A stretch of 64,000 bases of DNA, from contig RQJH01000001.1 of NCBI GenBank assembly GCA_014156375.1, positions 372,001 to 436,000 on the forward strand, in the 5' to 3' direction. The stretch is from Enterobacteriaceae bacterium 89 (GTDB taxonomy: Bacteria; Pseudomonadota; Gammaproteobacteria; Enterobacterales; Enterobacteriaceae). Below the pieces are notes generated by a model. The model was not told where the DNA came from and ran no database searches. It saw only the letters and a program-made list of their open reading frames with translations. This document shows, piece after piece, positions 28,615-36,905 of the stretch. Position numbers and translations under genes: made by a program. How positions within the stretch are numbered: the stretch's first letter is position 1; every line of letters begins with the position of its first letter.

Positions 28615-29922
28615 TTAGTTAAACTGCGGCAGCCACTGACGGTTCAGGGTCAGCACTTCTTCCAGTAACGCCTGCGCGTCGGTCACGTTGCCCACCAGCG
28701 GGTTGGTGACCAGCGCCAGCAGCGCGCTTTCACGACAGCCATGAACCGCCGCTTCAATCGTCAGTTCTTCAAACGCTTTCACCTGCTGCGTCAGGCCATT
28801 CATCGCAGGCGGCAGCGGGCCGAAGGCCAGCGGACGCGCACCCTGCGCATCGATAATACTGTTAGTTTCCACCACCGCATCGTCCGGCAGCCCATGAATA
28901 GCGCCGTTGTTACGGGTGTTGACCACCATCTCTTTGCCGAGGTTGTTGTGGATGGCGTTAATCAGCTCCACCGCCACTTCGGAGTAGTACGCACCGCCGC
29001 GGAAGCTGAGCTGCTCCGGTTTCTCGTCCAGGTTCGGGTCGGCGTACAGCTCAAACAGCTCCTGCTCAACCTTCATCACCTGCTCAGCGCGGGTGCCTTT
29101 ACTTTTCGCTGCTTCAATTTCATCGGCCAGCATCGCCGGCGTCAGCCAGAAATAGCGGTGATACGGGCAGGGCACCGCCTTCAGCGCGCGCAGGAAATCA
29201 GCGGGCCACGGCAGCTCTTTAATGTTGTTCATCGACAGCGCCGTGCCGTCGCACAGCATCTCAATCACTTTCCCGGTCACGTCCTGGTGGTCCTGCATCA
29301 CTTTGTGGATCCAGACCATGTGGTTGAGCCCGGCAAAGCGCAGGTTGAGCGTGGCTTCATCGGCGTTGAGCATTTTGCCAATCATGTGCTGCATATTGAT
29401 CGGCACGTTGCACAGGCCGATGATTTTGGCTTTGCTGTAGCGGCTGACCGCCTCGGTGACGATCCCCGCCGGGTTGGTAAAGTTGAGGATGAATGCGTCC
29501 GGCGCGAGCTCCTCCACTTTGCGCGCCACTTCGAGGATCACCGGAATGGTGCGCAGTGCTTTGGCAAAACCACCCACGCCGGTGGTCTCCTGCCCCAGCA
29601 GGTTGTATTTCAGCCCCAGGCGTTCATCCTGAGCGCGCGCCGCCAGCTGGCCTACGCGCAGCTGCGTCAGCACGAAGTTGGCCCCGCGAATAGCCTCATC
29701 CAGCGCGAAGTGCACGCTGACTTTGACGTGCTCAAGCCCTTTGTGCTTCAGCATCCGCTGGGTTAACGCCGCGATGATGTTGACCTTTTCCCGCCCGGAC
29801 TCCACGTCCACCAGCGCCAGCTCCGTGACCGGCAGCTGGTCATAGCGCACGATGATCCCTTCAATCAGTTCAGGGGTATAGCTGCTTCCGCCGCCGATCA
29901 CGGCGATTTTCAATGGCTGCAT
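28615..29922 (-). CDS. GH4 6-phospho-beta-glucosidase
   Basis: The 435-aa NAD+/Mn2+-dependent GH4 hydrolase is predicted to cleave the phosphorylated disaccharide delivered by the PTS. The Rossmann start is KIAVIGGGSSYTPELIEG (residues 4-21); the metal ligands are the Cys in GLCNVPIN and the His in FAGLNHMVW, and NFTNPAGIVTEA is a family landmark. This group includes LicH/ChbF-type enzymes. Met at 29922 is chosen because homologous sequence starts at once (MQPLKIAVIGG); the frame extends 17 codons further upstream. It starts 80 bases after the EIIB stop. Confidence 0.9.
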   Translation of the reverse strand: MQPLKIAVIGGGSSYTPELIEGIIVRYDQLPVTELALVDVESGREKVNIIAALTQRMLKHKGLEHVKVSVHFALDEAIRGANFVLTQLRVGQLAARAQDERLGLKYNLLGQETTGVGGFAKALRTIPVILEVARKVEELAPDAFILNFTNPAGIVTEAVSRYSKAKIIGLCNVPINMQHMIGKMLNADEATLNLRFAGLNHMVWIHKVMQDHQDVTGKVIEMLCDGTALSMNNIKELPWPADFLRALKAVPCPYHRYFWLTPAMLADEIEAAKSKGTRAEQVMKVEQELFELYADPNLDEKPEQLSFRGGAYYSEVAVELINAIHNNLGKEMVVNTRNNGAIHGLPDDAVVETNSIIDAQGARPLAFGPLPPAMNGLTQQVKAFEELTIEAAVHGCRESALLALVTNPLVGNVTDAQALLEEVLTLNRQWLPQFN

Positions 29923-30002
29923 GATGACCTCGATTTCGGCACGCAAAAGCCCCCGCGCAAGCGAGTACGCCACGCGTTTGTGCCAGGCAGATTAAAGGAA
30001 AA

Positions 30003-30311
30003 TTAGTGGGCGATAAGGGCCAGCGCTTTGTCGAGCACCGCAGCGCCGCGCATCAGGCCGTAGTCCGCCATGTCGATCACCGCCACGGCTTTCCCCTGCG
30101 GGGCAGCCAGCGCCGTCAGACGAGCGGCTTCGTATTTGACCTGCGGGCCAAGCAGCACCACGTCGGCACCCGGCAGTTCACGTTCGAACTCGGCGACGGG
30201 CACCGCGTAAATGTCCAGCGTCAGTGAGCGCTGCTCGGCTTCGGCCTTCATCTTGTTGACCAGCATGCTGGTCGACATCCCTGCGGCACAGCATAAAACG
30301 ATTCGTTGCAT
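30003..30311 (-). CDS. PTS EIIB, lactose/cellobiose family
   Basis: The 102-aa cytoplasmic EIIB carries the phosphocysteine C8 in the loop LCCAAGMSTSML, followed by ADVVLLGPQVKYE, both diagnostic of the family (compare CSAGMSTSLL in ChbB). It passes phosphate from an EIIA to sugar bound at the EIIC. It is first in the leftward locus. The start at 30311 is chosen over 30341 because the ten extra residues have no homologous counterpart. Confidence 0.9.
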   Translation of the reverse strand: MQRIVLCCAAGMSTSMLVNKMKAEAEQRSLTLDIYAVPVAEFERELPGADVVLLGPQVKYEAARLTALAAPQGKAVAVIDMADYGLMRGAAVLDKALALIAH

Positions 30312-30372
30312 GACTCCCCCCTCCCCTTTGATATCCCCCATCGGCGTGGGCGACTATTTTGTTAAGATTATG

Positions 30373-30437
30373 TAATGGTGAAGGCTATATGAAATTTATT
30401 TTCATGAGTGTGATCGGGGCGTAATTTTTCACCATTA
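30373..30437. promoter_or_regulatory. Nested inverted repeats between PTS locus and RpiR-type regulator
   Basis: A perfect 10-bp inverted repeat TAATGGTGAA (30373-30382) / TTCACCATTA (30428-30437), centres 55 bp apart, encloses a tighter palindrome ATGAAATTTATTTTCAT (30389-30405). TGAAA...TTTCA palindromes are typical RpiR/MurR-family operators. Likely operators of the divergent promoters; the assignment is inferred. Confidence 0.6.
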
Positions 30438-30564
30438 TGTGATTACTCTGCGCATCAGGGATTAGCGAAAACGTAGGCGTCATCAGGAATTAGTGGTATA
30501 AGGAGGGTAATCGATAAGTGAAAAATATTTTCAAACCGTGACATCACGCAAAGGACAGAACCGG

Positions 30565-31308
30565 ATGGACATCGTCGGTCAGCTGCAGGAAGGGATGGGG
30601 CGTTTCAGCGCTCAGGAGTCCCGGGTGGCAGCGTTTATTCTGGAAAATATGAGCTTTACCGCCAGCGCCTCCATTGACGAGCTGGCGGCGAAGGCTGGCG
30701 TCAGCCCGGCGACCATCACCCGTTTCGCGCGTTCGGTGGGCTGCGACGATATTCGCGATTTGCGTAAACAGCTGGCGCAGGCCAGCGAGCGCCGCTCCAC
30801 CTGGCTTCAGGGCAACAGCGCTGCCCTGCCCTCAAGCTGGCGTGACTGCTTTGATGTGGTCACCCTGACGCTGACGCATCAGCTACAGCACACCAACGAA
30901 AGCGCACTGGAAAAACTGAAAGACCGCCTTCTTAACGCCCGCGCAGTGCACTGTTTTGCCCTCGGCGAGCAGGATATTCCGCTCGCCACGCTGCTTCAGC
31001 ACCAACTGCTGCCGCTCGGTATTGCGATTAATCTCTGCCAGGACGGCAATATGATGCGGATGATCGCCAGCACGCTCAGCGACGATCACCTGCTGCTGGT
31101 TCTGGCGACGGGTGCTGCCGATAACCTGCTGCAAAGCGCGACGTTGCAGGCCAGAATGCAGGGGGCGACAATCTTTGCCCTCACTCCACAGGGCCATGCG
31201 CTTGGCAATATGGCCGCCGGGGTGATGCCACTGGCGCCGTCACCACAGGCCGCGCGGTATGCTCTGCTGATGCTGGTCGACCTGCTGAACGATACCTTGA
31301 TCGCATGA
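30565..31308 (+). CDS. RpiR/MurR-family transcriptional regulator
   Basis: The 247-aa protein has an N-terminal RpiR helix-turn-helix domain (SIDELAAKAGVSPATITRFA, about residues 35-54) and a C-terminal SIS sugar-phosphate binding domain (about 115-240, with LLLVLATGAADNLLQSATL). Such regulators sense phosphosugars. Divergent from the EIIB-GH4-EIIC genes, it very likely controls them with a 6-phospho-disaccharide as effector. The ATG at 30565 follows AAAGGACAG; a GTG at 30538 would add nine residues and is less likely. Confidence 0.85.
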   Translation: MDIVGQLQEGMGRFSAQESRVAAFILENMSFTASASIDELAAKAGVSPATITRFARSVGCDDIRDLRKQLAQASERRSTWLQGNSAALPSSWRDCFDVVTLTLTHQLQHTNESALEKLKDRLLNARAVHCFALGEQDIPLATLLQHQLLPLGIAINLCQDGNMMRMIASTLSDDHLLLVLATGAADNLLQSATLQARMQGATIFALTPQGHALGNMAAGVMPLAPSPQAARYALLMLVDLLNDTLIA

Positions 31309-31431
31309 ATGTATTCAGCGCAGCGGTTGCGCGATGACCAGCTGATTTTGTTGGTTTTTTGCGCAACCTCACTTATCAGAAATTTCATCAAAAGCCACAT
31401 CGCCCGTCCTCTGCGCCATCCCATTTTTACT

Positions 31432-31518
31432 TTGTCCTGCATCAAAAAAATCGCAAACATGTTTGATGCAAATCACTATATATAGAACTTAGAATGCACC
31501 CCGGCCCTACATATTGTA
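31432..31518 (+). promoter_or_regulatory. nrdDG control region: two FNR-like sites and two NrdR-box-like sites
   Basis: FNR-type palindromes TTGTCCTGCATCAA (31432-31445) and TTGATGCAAATCAC (31463-31476) are exactly 31 bp apart, the spacing of the two E. coli nrdD FNR sites as remembered. An NrdR-like box CACTATATATAG (31474-31485) and a weaker one TACATATTGTA (31508-31518) are about three helical turns apart, overlapping the expected promoter. This predicts anaerobic activation by FNR and repression by NrdR. The rest of the 373-bp gap (31309-31681) holds no gene. Confidence 0.75.
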
Positions 31519-31681
31519 TTAATCGTCTATTCTCTCACCATAGCCAGTTGGATGCTGAAAGGTGAGTTTGTGGATAAAAAGGGCCGGAACCAGAGGAAGT
31601 GATTGACTGGCTTGCCATCTCACTCCTCGGGTTAGCATTCCCCCTCTGTGGATAACCTGTTCTTATAAATATGGAGTGATC

Positions 31682-33820
31682 ATGACACCGCATGTGATGA
31701 AACGAGACGGCTGTAAAGCGCCTTTCAACTCAGCGCGCATACAGGAAGCTATCCTGCGTGCCGCCAAAGCAGCGGGAGTCGATGACGCAGACTATTGCGC
31801 CACCGTCGCAGAAGTCGTCAGCCAGCAGATGCAGGGCCGCGACCAGGTTGATATCAACGAGATCCAGACCGCTGTCGAAAACCAGCTGATGTCCGGGCCG
31901 CACAAGCAGCTGGCGCGCGCCTACATCGAATATCGTCACGACCGTGACGTCCAGCGTGAAAAACGCGGTCGCCTGAACCAGGAAATTCGCGGCCTGGTTG
32001 AGCAGACTAACTCCGCGCTGCTCAACGAAAACGCCAACAAAGACAGTAAAGTGATCCCTACCCAGCGCGACCTGCTGGCCGGTATCGTTGCCAAGCACTA
32101 CGCCCGCCAGCATCTGCTGCCGTACGACGTGGTGCAGGCGCACGAGCGCGGTGAAATTCACTACCACGACCTCGACTACTCGCCGTTCTTCCCGATGTTC
32201 AACTGTATGCTGATCGACCTGAAAGGCATGCTGACCAAAGGCTTCAAGATGGGCAATGCGGAAATTGAGCCGCCGAAATCCATCTCTACCGCCACGGCGG
32301 TAACCGCGCAGATCATCGCTCAAGTCGCAAGCCACATCTATGGCGGCACAACGATTAACCGCATTGATGAAGTGCTGGCGCCGTTCGTCACCGAAAGCTT
32401 TGAGAAACATCGTAAGACAGCGGAAGAGTGGCAAATTCCTGATGCGGAAGGCTATGCTCATTCCCGTACGGAAAAAGAGTGCTACGACGCCTTCCAGTCG
32501 CTGGAATACGAAGTGAACACCCTGCACACTGCCAACGGTCAGACGCCTTTCGTCACCTTTGGCTTTGGTCTGGGCACCAGCTGGCAGTCACGGATGATCC
32601 AGCAGTCTATTCTGCGTAACCGTATTGCCGGGCTGGGTAAAAATCGTAAAACCGCGGTGTTCCCGAAACTGGTATTTGCGATCCGCGACGGTCTGAACCA
32701 CAAAGCGGGTGATGCTAACTACGATATCAAGCAACTGGCGCTGGAATGCGCAAGTAAACGCATGTACCCGGATATTCTTAACTACGATCAGGTGGTTAAG
32801 GTGACTGGCTCGTTCAAAACCCCAATGGGCTGCCGCAGCTTCCTGGGCGTGTGGAAGAACGAGAACGGCGAACAGGTCCACGAAGGCCGTAACAACATCG
32901 GCGTAATCAGCCTCAACCTGCCGCGCATTGCGCTGGAAGCCAAAGGCGACGAAGCCGCGTTCTGGACCCTGCTGGACGAGCGCCTGCAGCTGGCGCGCAA
33001 AGCGCTGATGACCCGCATCGCCCGTCTGGAAGGCGTGAAAGCGCGCGTGGCGCCAATCCTGTATATGGAAGGTGCCTGCGGCGTGCGTCTGAAAGCCGAC
33101 GATGACGTTTCAGAAATCTTCAAAAACGGTCGCGCGTCCATTTCTCTGGGCTACATCGGCATTCACGAAACCATTAATGCGCTGTTTGGTAAAGAGCATA
33201 TGTACGACAGCGAAGCGCTGCGTGCAAAAGGTGTCGCCATCGTCCAGCGTCTGCGCGATGCGGTTGATCTGTGGAAGGACGAAACCGGTTACGGCTTCAG
33301 CCTGTACAGCACCCCAAGCGAAAACCTGTGCGACCGCTTCTGCCGCCTCGACACCGCCGAGTTTGGCCTGGTCAATGGCGTAACCGACAAAGGCTACTAC
33401 ACCAACAGCTTCCACCTCGACGTGGAGAAGAAGGTTAACCCGTACGACAAGATCGACTTCGAAGCGGCGTACCCTCCACTGGCTAACGGCGGTTTCATTT
33501 GCTACGGCGAGTACCCGAACATTCAGCACAACCTGAAGGCGCTGGAAGACGTGTGGGATTACAGCTACAAGCACGTACCGTATTATGGCACCAACACGCC
33601 AATCGACGAGTGCTACGAGTGCGGCTTTACCGGTGAATTCGAATGCACCAGCAAAGGCTTCACCTGCCCGAAATGCGGTAACCACGATGCAGCCCGCGTC
33701 TCTGTCACCCGCCGCGTGTGCGGTTACTTAGGCAGCCCGGACGCGCGTCCGTTCAACGCCGGCAAGCAGGAAGAAGTGAAGCGCCGCGTGAAGCACCTTG
33801 GGAACGGGCAGATCGGCTAA
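31682..33820 (+). CDS. nrdD: NrdD, anaerobic ribonucleoside-triphosphate reductase
   Basis: The 712-aa class III reductase makes deoxynucleotides without oxygen, using formate as reductant and a glycyl radical at G681 in RRVCGYLGSP. The N-terminal ATP-cone allosteric domain covers about residues 3-92 (HVMKRDGCKAPFNSARIQEA). The C-terminal zinc site is CYECGFTGEFEC...CPKC. The ATG at 31682 gives the exact E. coli length; GTG at 31676 is rejected. NrdG activates it; the nrdG gene follows after a palindromic repeat. Confidence 0.98.
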   Translation: MTPHVMKRDGCKAPFNSARIQEAILRAAKAAGVDDADYCATVAEVVSQQMQGRDQVDINEIQTAVENQLMSGPHKQLARAYIEYRHDRDVQREKRGRLNQEIRGLVEQTNSALLNENANKDSKVIPTQRDLLAGIVAKHYARQHLLPYDVVQAHERGEIHYHDLDYSPFFPMFNCMLIDLKGMLTKGFKMGNAEIEPPKSISTATAVTAQIIAQVASHIYGGTTINRIDEVLAPFVTESFEKHRKTAEEWQIPDAEGYAHSRTEKECYDAFQSLEYEVNTLHTANGQTPFVTFGFGLGTSWQSRMIQQSILRNRIAGLGKNRKTAVFPKLVFAIRDGLNHKAGDANYDIKQLALECASKRMYPDILNYDQVVKVTGSFKTPMGCRSFLGVWKNENGEQVHEGRNNIGVISLNLPRIALEAKGDEAAFWTLLDERLQLARKALMTRIARLEGVKARVAPILYMEGACGVRLKADDDVSEIFKNGRASISLGYIGIHETINALFGKEHMYDSEALRAKGVAIVQRLRDAVDLWKDETGYGFSLYSTPSENLCDRFCRLDTAEFGLVNGVTDKGYYTNSFHLDVEKKVNPYDKIDFEAAYPPLANGGFICYGEYPNIQHNLKALEDVWDYSYKHVPYYGTNTPIDECYECGFTGEFECTSKGFTCPKCGNHDAARVSVTRRVCGYLGSPDARPFNAGKQEEVKRRVKHLGNGQIG

Positions 33821-33836
33821 GGTTTCAGTCCGATTT

Positions 33837-33926
33837 CCCCCTCTCCCCGGCCCTCTCCCTCAAGGGAGAGGGAGAACTTCGCGCCGATCCATTCCCTCTC
33901 CCTCAGGGAGAGGGTTAGGGAGAGGG
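33837..33926. repeat. CCCTCTCCC palindromic intergenic repeat, copy 6 (inside nrdD-nrdG)
   Basis: A 90-bp copy with left arm CCCCCTCTCCCCGGCCCTCT and right arm GGGAGAGGGTTAGGGAGAGG. It sits between two genes of one operon and nearly fills the gap, so the mRNA must carry two strong hairpins between the cistrons. Confidence 0.9.
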
Positions 33927-33951
33927 TGAAAAGCATCTACATGAGTCCAAA

Positions 33952-34416
33952 ATGAATTACCACCAGTACTACCCTGTCGACATCGTCAACGGCCCCGGCA
34001 CTCGCTGCACCCTGTTCGTTTCTGGCTGCGTCCACGAATGTCCTGGCTGCTACAACAAGAGCACCTGGCGGCTGAACTCCGGCATGCCGTTTACTCTGGA
34101 AATGGAAGACAAGATCGTCAGCGATCTTAACGATACCCGTATTCCGCGCCAGGGGCTGTCGCTGTCTGGCGGCGATCCGCTGCATCCAAAGAACGTGCCG
34201 CATATCCTGCGCCTGATAAAACGCGTTCACGCTGAATGCAAAGGGAAAGATATATGGCTCTGGACGGGTTATAAAATCGGTGAGCTTACGGCTGAGCAAA
34301 AAGAAGTGGTGGATTTGATTAACGTACTGATTGATGGAAAATTTGTGCAGGATTTAAAAGATCCGGCGCTGATCTGGCGCGGTAGCAGTAATCAGGTGGT
34401 CCATCATCTGCGTTAA
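33952..34416 (+). CDS. nrdG: NrdG, anaerobic RNR-activating radical SAM protein
   Basis: The 154-aa radical SAM enzyme installs the glycyl radical on NrdD. The 4Fe-4S cluster cysteines are in CVHECPGC (CX3CX2C), about residues 26-33, and LSLSGGDPL is the SAM-binding GGE-like motif. The ATG at 33952 is the first Met and gives the E. coli length. No clear Shine-Dalgarno is seen in the 25 bp after the repeat (GAGTCCAAA only). Confidence 0.97.
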   Translation: MNYHQYYPVDIVNGPGTRCTLFVSGCVHECPGCYNKSTWRLNSGMPFTLEMEDKIVSDLNDTRIPRQGLSLSGGDPLHPKNVPHILRLIKRVHAECKGKDIWLWTGYKIGELTAEQKEVVDLINVLIDGKFVQDLKDPALIWRGSSNQVVHHLR

Positions 34417-34432
34417 TCGTTCGCGACTAAAT

Positions 34433-34461
34433 AAAAAAACGCCCGCAGGCGTTTTTTTTAT
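34433..34461. terminator. Bidirectional terminator between nrdG and ymcF-like gene
   Basis: A-run, stem ACGCC / GGCGT extended by A/T pairing (34433-34443 and 34448-34458, loop CGCA), T-run. It ends nrdDG rightward and, on the other strand, the small ymcF-like gene. Confidence 0.9.
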
Positions 34462-34655
34462 TTACGGTAGTCAGCAGGCGTATAACCCGACTGAATAAAC
34501 GTAAAGACGTTATCAAACGGCACCATGGCCGATTTACAAAAAATGCATTTCGCACCATGCGGATTGCTCGCCGTCACGTCGTATGCCGACGTGCGGTACT
34601 GGGAGCCATGGCAGCATGGGCAGCGAAAATGGATAGCATTAGTCATATTTTTCAT
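34458..34655 (-). CDS. YmcF/YnfQ-family small zinc-ribbon protein
   Basis: A 65-aa protein (62 aa from the next Met at 34646) with two CXXC pairs, CPCC and CIFC, around SQYRTSAYDVTASNPHGAK. It closely resembles the small cold-shock proteins YmcF and YnfQ of E. coli (62 aa), which accompany cspG/cspI. Here it stands alone, with no csp gene beside it. AAGGTGA lies 6 bases before the ATG at 34655, which decides that start; a GTG at 34664 is possible. The function is unknown; zinc binding is inferred from the cysteines. Confidence 0.8.
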   Translation of the reverse strand: MKNMTNAIHFRCPCCHGSQYRTSAYDVTASNPHGAKCIFCKSAMVPFDNVFTFIQSGYTPADYRK

Positions 34656-34664
34656 ATCAATCAC

Positions 34665-34944
34665 CTTTATAATTTTTTTGGGTAAATGGTTTGAAACAAA
34701 ATTTGACGAGGTAGAAAAGAAAAAACCACAGGGGAATATCGAGAGATACTACAGATGATGGGAATTGCTTTTTAAATGTTACTTCAGTAAATTTTCACGT
34801 TCAAACCGAACTATCATTAACGCATGAATATTGTCACCCGACAAGCGCTGTTCTACAAAGAATTGTAAATATTATTTCTTTTCCTCATCGTTGACGCTGA
34901 GCAGTCATCACCTTTAATGATGACTGCCGGAAATAACTGGTTGA
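34665..34944. other. AT-rich gap upstream of the ymcF-like gene
   Basis: About 280 bp without an ORF of note. It must contain the ymcF-like promoter and 5' leader. A 10-bp inverted repeat GCAGTCATCA / TGATGACTGC (34901-34910 and 34918-34927) lies just past the stop of the leftward PRD regulator and may be its transcript end, although no T-run follows. Confidence 0.5.
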
Positions 34945-36855
34945 TTAAAAACGACTGACGCACTCCATCGCCACGGTTTTAAACTCGGTGAAATTTTTGC
35001 ACTGGCATAAGCGCGCCATCGCTCTTTCCCGCAGGAAAGTGACAAAAATATCATAAATCGCCATCGCTTCTTCGTATTCGCTTTTGCTGATCGCCAGCAG
35101 GAAAATCACATGGGCCGTTTCATCGCCCCAGGCAATGCCTTTCGGGGCCAGCACGGTGTAGACCACCGTTTTCCGCGCCAGCAGGCCTAAGGCGTGCGGC
35201 AGCGCAATGCCATCACCCAGCATGGTGCTGACAATCGCTTCACGTTCAAGGACAGACCCGACAAACTCAGGATCGACAAAGCCTTCTTCGGTTAGCTGCT
35301 CACACAGCTCGCTAATCAGCGTTTGCTGATCGACTGGCTCATGGATCACGCGGAAATGGCGGGCATCGAAGTATTTTTCCAGCATCCACGGACGGGTTCT
35401 GTCCACCAGCACCAGTTTGCCGATCTGTTCCAGCTGATACTCCGTCGGGAACGGAGACATCACTACCACCGGCTTATCTTTTTCGGTGATGCGTACCGTG
35501 GTAACCACAAAATCTTCGCTGATACTTTCGCGCTGTTCGTAGTCGCGCTGGGTGATGGTTTCGGTCATCACCAGCTGCGGATATTTGCGCTGCAACACGG
35601 CCTCAATCATGCGCACCATCGCGTTGCCTGCATCGCACACCAACAGCACGCGCGGCTGGCGCTGATAGCCGATGTTGTAATGCCGCTCCAGGCCCACGCC
35701 GATATGCAGCACCAGGAATCCGATTTCGTTTTCGCTGATGGTCCACGGCGTGTATTTGCTCCAGCCGGATACCGCCGCCAGGGTCATATCCCAGGCCATC
35801 GGATAGTGCTGCTTGATGTTATCCAGCAGTGGATTGGGGATCATTATCTGGTAGCGCACGCGGGTGATCATGGTGCGAATATGCGTCAGTAAATCCGCGT
35901 GTAGTTGCTCATCGCTGAGCAGATTGTAGTTATAGTGGGTGTTGATGTAGTGCAGGATGTAGTTCACCAGCGCTTCGTCATCGTCGGCGTTGATATGGCC
36001 AGGCTCCATCTCCTGCACCTGACGCGCAGCAATGTGCACCCGCAGCCAGTTCTCTTCTGAGGCCGCCAGCGTTTTTCCGGTGAGCTGTTCAAGCGTGCCC
36101 GCGATAGCCTGCGCCGCCTGCACCACCTTTTCATCCACGTCATCGGCGGTAAATTCCGGCAATGGATAGCCTTCGCTGATACGACGCACCGCCACCGCGC
36201 AGTACAGGCGCACGAACAGCTCGCCTTCGTCCGTCAGGCGGATGTGGTAGCGGTTGAATACTTCCTGCAAAACACCGGCTAATTTTTCTGGCACGCCTTC
36301 GTTCAGCGCTTCTTTGATAACTAATGGATTCGCACTGTCCTGCTGCGCCAGCTGCCACAGCAAGTCCGTCAGACAGGCGCGGATCGCCATTTCGCTGCCG
36401 AACAGCTTCACGCCGTGGCGCGGGCGGGTTTCCAGCGTCAGCTGATAGCGCGCCAGCCATTCGCGCACTTCGGCCATATCGCCCTGAAGTGTGGCACGGC
36501 TGACAAACCATTCATCAGCTAAATCTTCGAGCTTGAGGGAAAAGGCCGAAGTCAGAAAACGCACCATCAGATAGTGCACGCGCTCGCTTCCCGTGCGCGG
36601 GATGCGCAGGGTACGAGGCCGTGAGTCCTGTAGGGATTCAAAGAGGTCTCGATCGTCGATTCTGAGCTGGTAGCCGTTGCCCCGGCTCAGCACAAACTGC
36701 GCGCCGTGCTGAGCCAGCAGTGCATTGAGCGCGGTAATGTCAGCCCGAACGGTACGCGTGGAAACGGACAACCGCTGCGCCAGTTCGTCCTGCGGCAGGG
36801 TTTCGTTTTGCAACAGATCAAACAGTTGCGCTAAGCGTTGGTTCGGGAATCGCAC
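34945..36855 (-). CDS. LicR/MtlR-type PRD transcriptional regulator with EIIB- and EIIA-like domains
   Basis: The 636-aa protein has an N-terminal DeoR-like HTH (RLAQLFDLL...LSVSTRTVRADI, residues 7-45), a second HTH (LEDLADEWFVSRATLQGDM), two PTS regulation domains (about 185-395, with candidate phosphohistidines in VHIAARQ, EQLHADLLTH and VLHIGVGLERH), an EIIB-Gat-like segment (VLLVCDAGNAM, Cys near 408) and a C-terminal EIIA type-2 domain with the active-site His in IALPHAL. Such proteins are DNA-binding activators whose activity follows PTS phosphorylation. It is the last gene of the leftward cluster and the best candidate regulator of it. GTG start at 36855 with AAGAGGA upstream. Confidence 0.88.
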   Translation of the reverse strand: MRFPNQRLAQLFDLLQNETLPQDELAQRLSVSTRTVRADITALNALLAQHGAQFVLSRGNGYQLRIDDRDLFESLQDSRPRTLRIPRTGSERVHYLMVRFLTSAFSLKLEDLADEWFVSRATLQGDMAEVREWLARYQLTLETRPRHGVKLFGSEMAIRACLTDLLWQLAQQDSANPLVIKEALNEGVPEKLAGVLQEVFNRYHIRLTDEGELFVRLYCAVAVRRISEGYPLPEFTADDVDEKVVQAAQAIAGTLEQLTGKTLAASEENWLRVHIAARQVQEMEPGHINADDDEALVNYILHYINTHYNYNLLSDEQLHADLLTHIRTMITRVRYQIMIPNPLLDNIKQHYPMAWDMTLAAVSGWSKYTPWTISENEIGFLVLHIGVGLERHYNIGYQRQPRVLLVCDAGNAMVRMIEAVLQRKYPQLVMTETITQRDYEQRESISEDFVVTTVRITEKDKPVVVMSPFPTEYQLEQIGKLVLVDRTRPWMLEKYFDARHFRVIHEPVDQQTLISELCEQLTEEGFVDPEFVGSVLEREAIVSTMLGDGIALPHALGLLARKTVVYTVLAPKGIAWGDETAHVIFLLAISKSEYEEAMAIYDIFVTFLRERAMARLCQCKNFTEFKTVAMECVSRF

Positions 36856-36905
36856 TCGGTGTCCTCTTGATTCTGTCGGGCGAAGTACGCCCGACCTTTT
36901 GCCTG

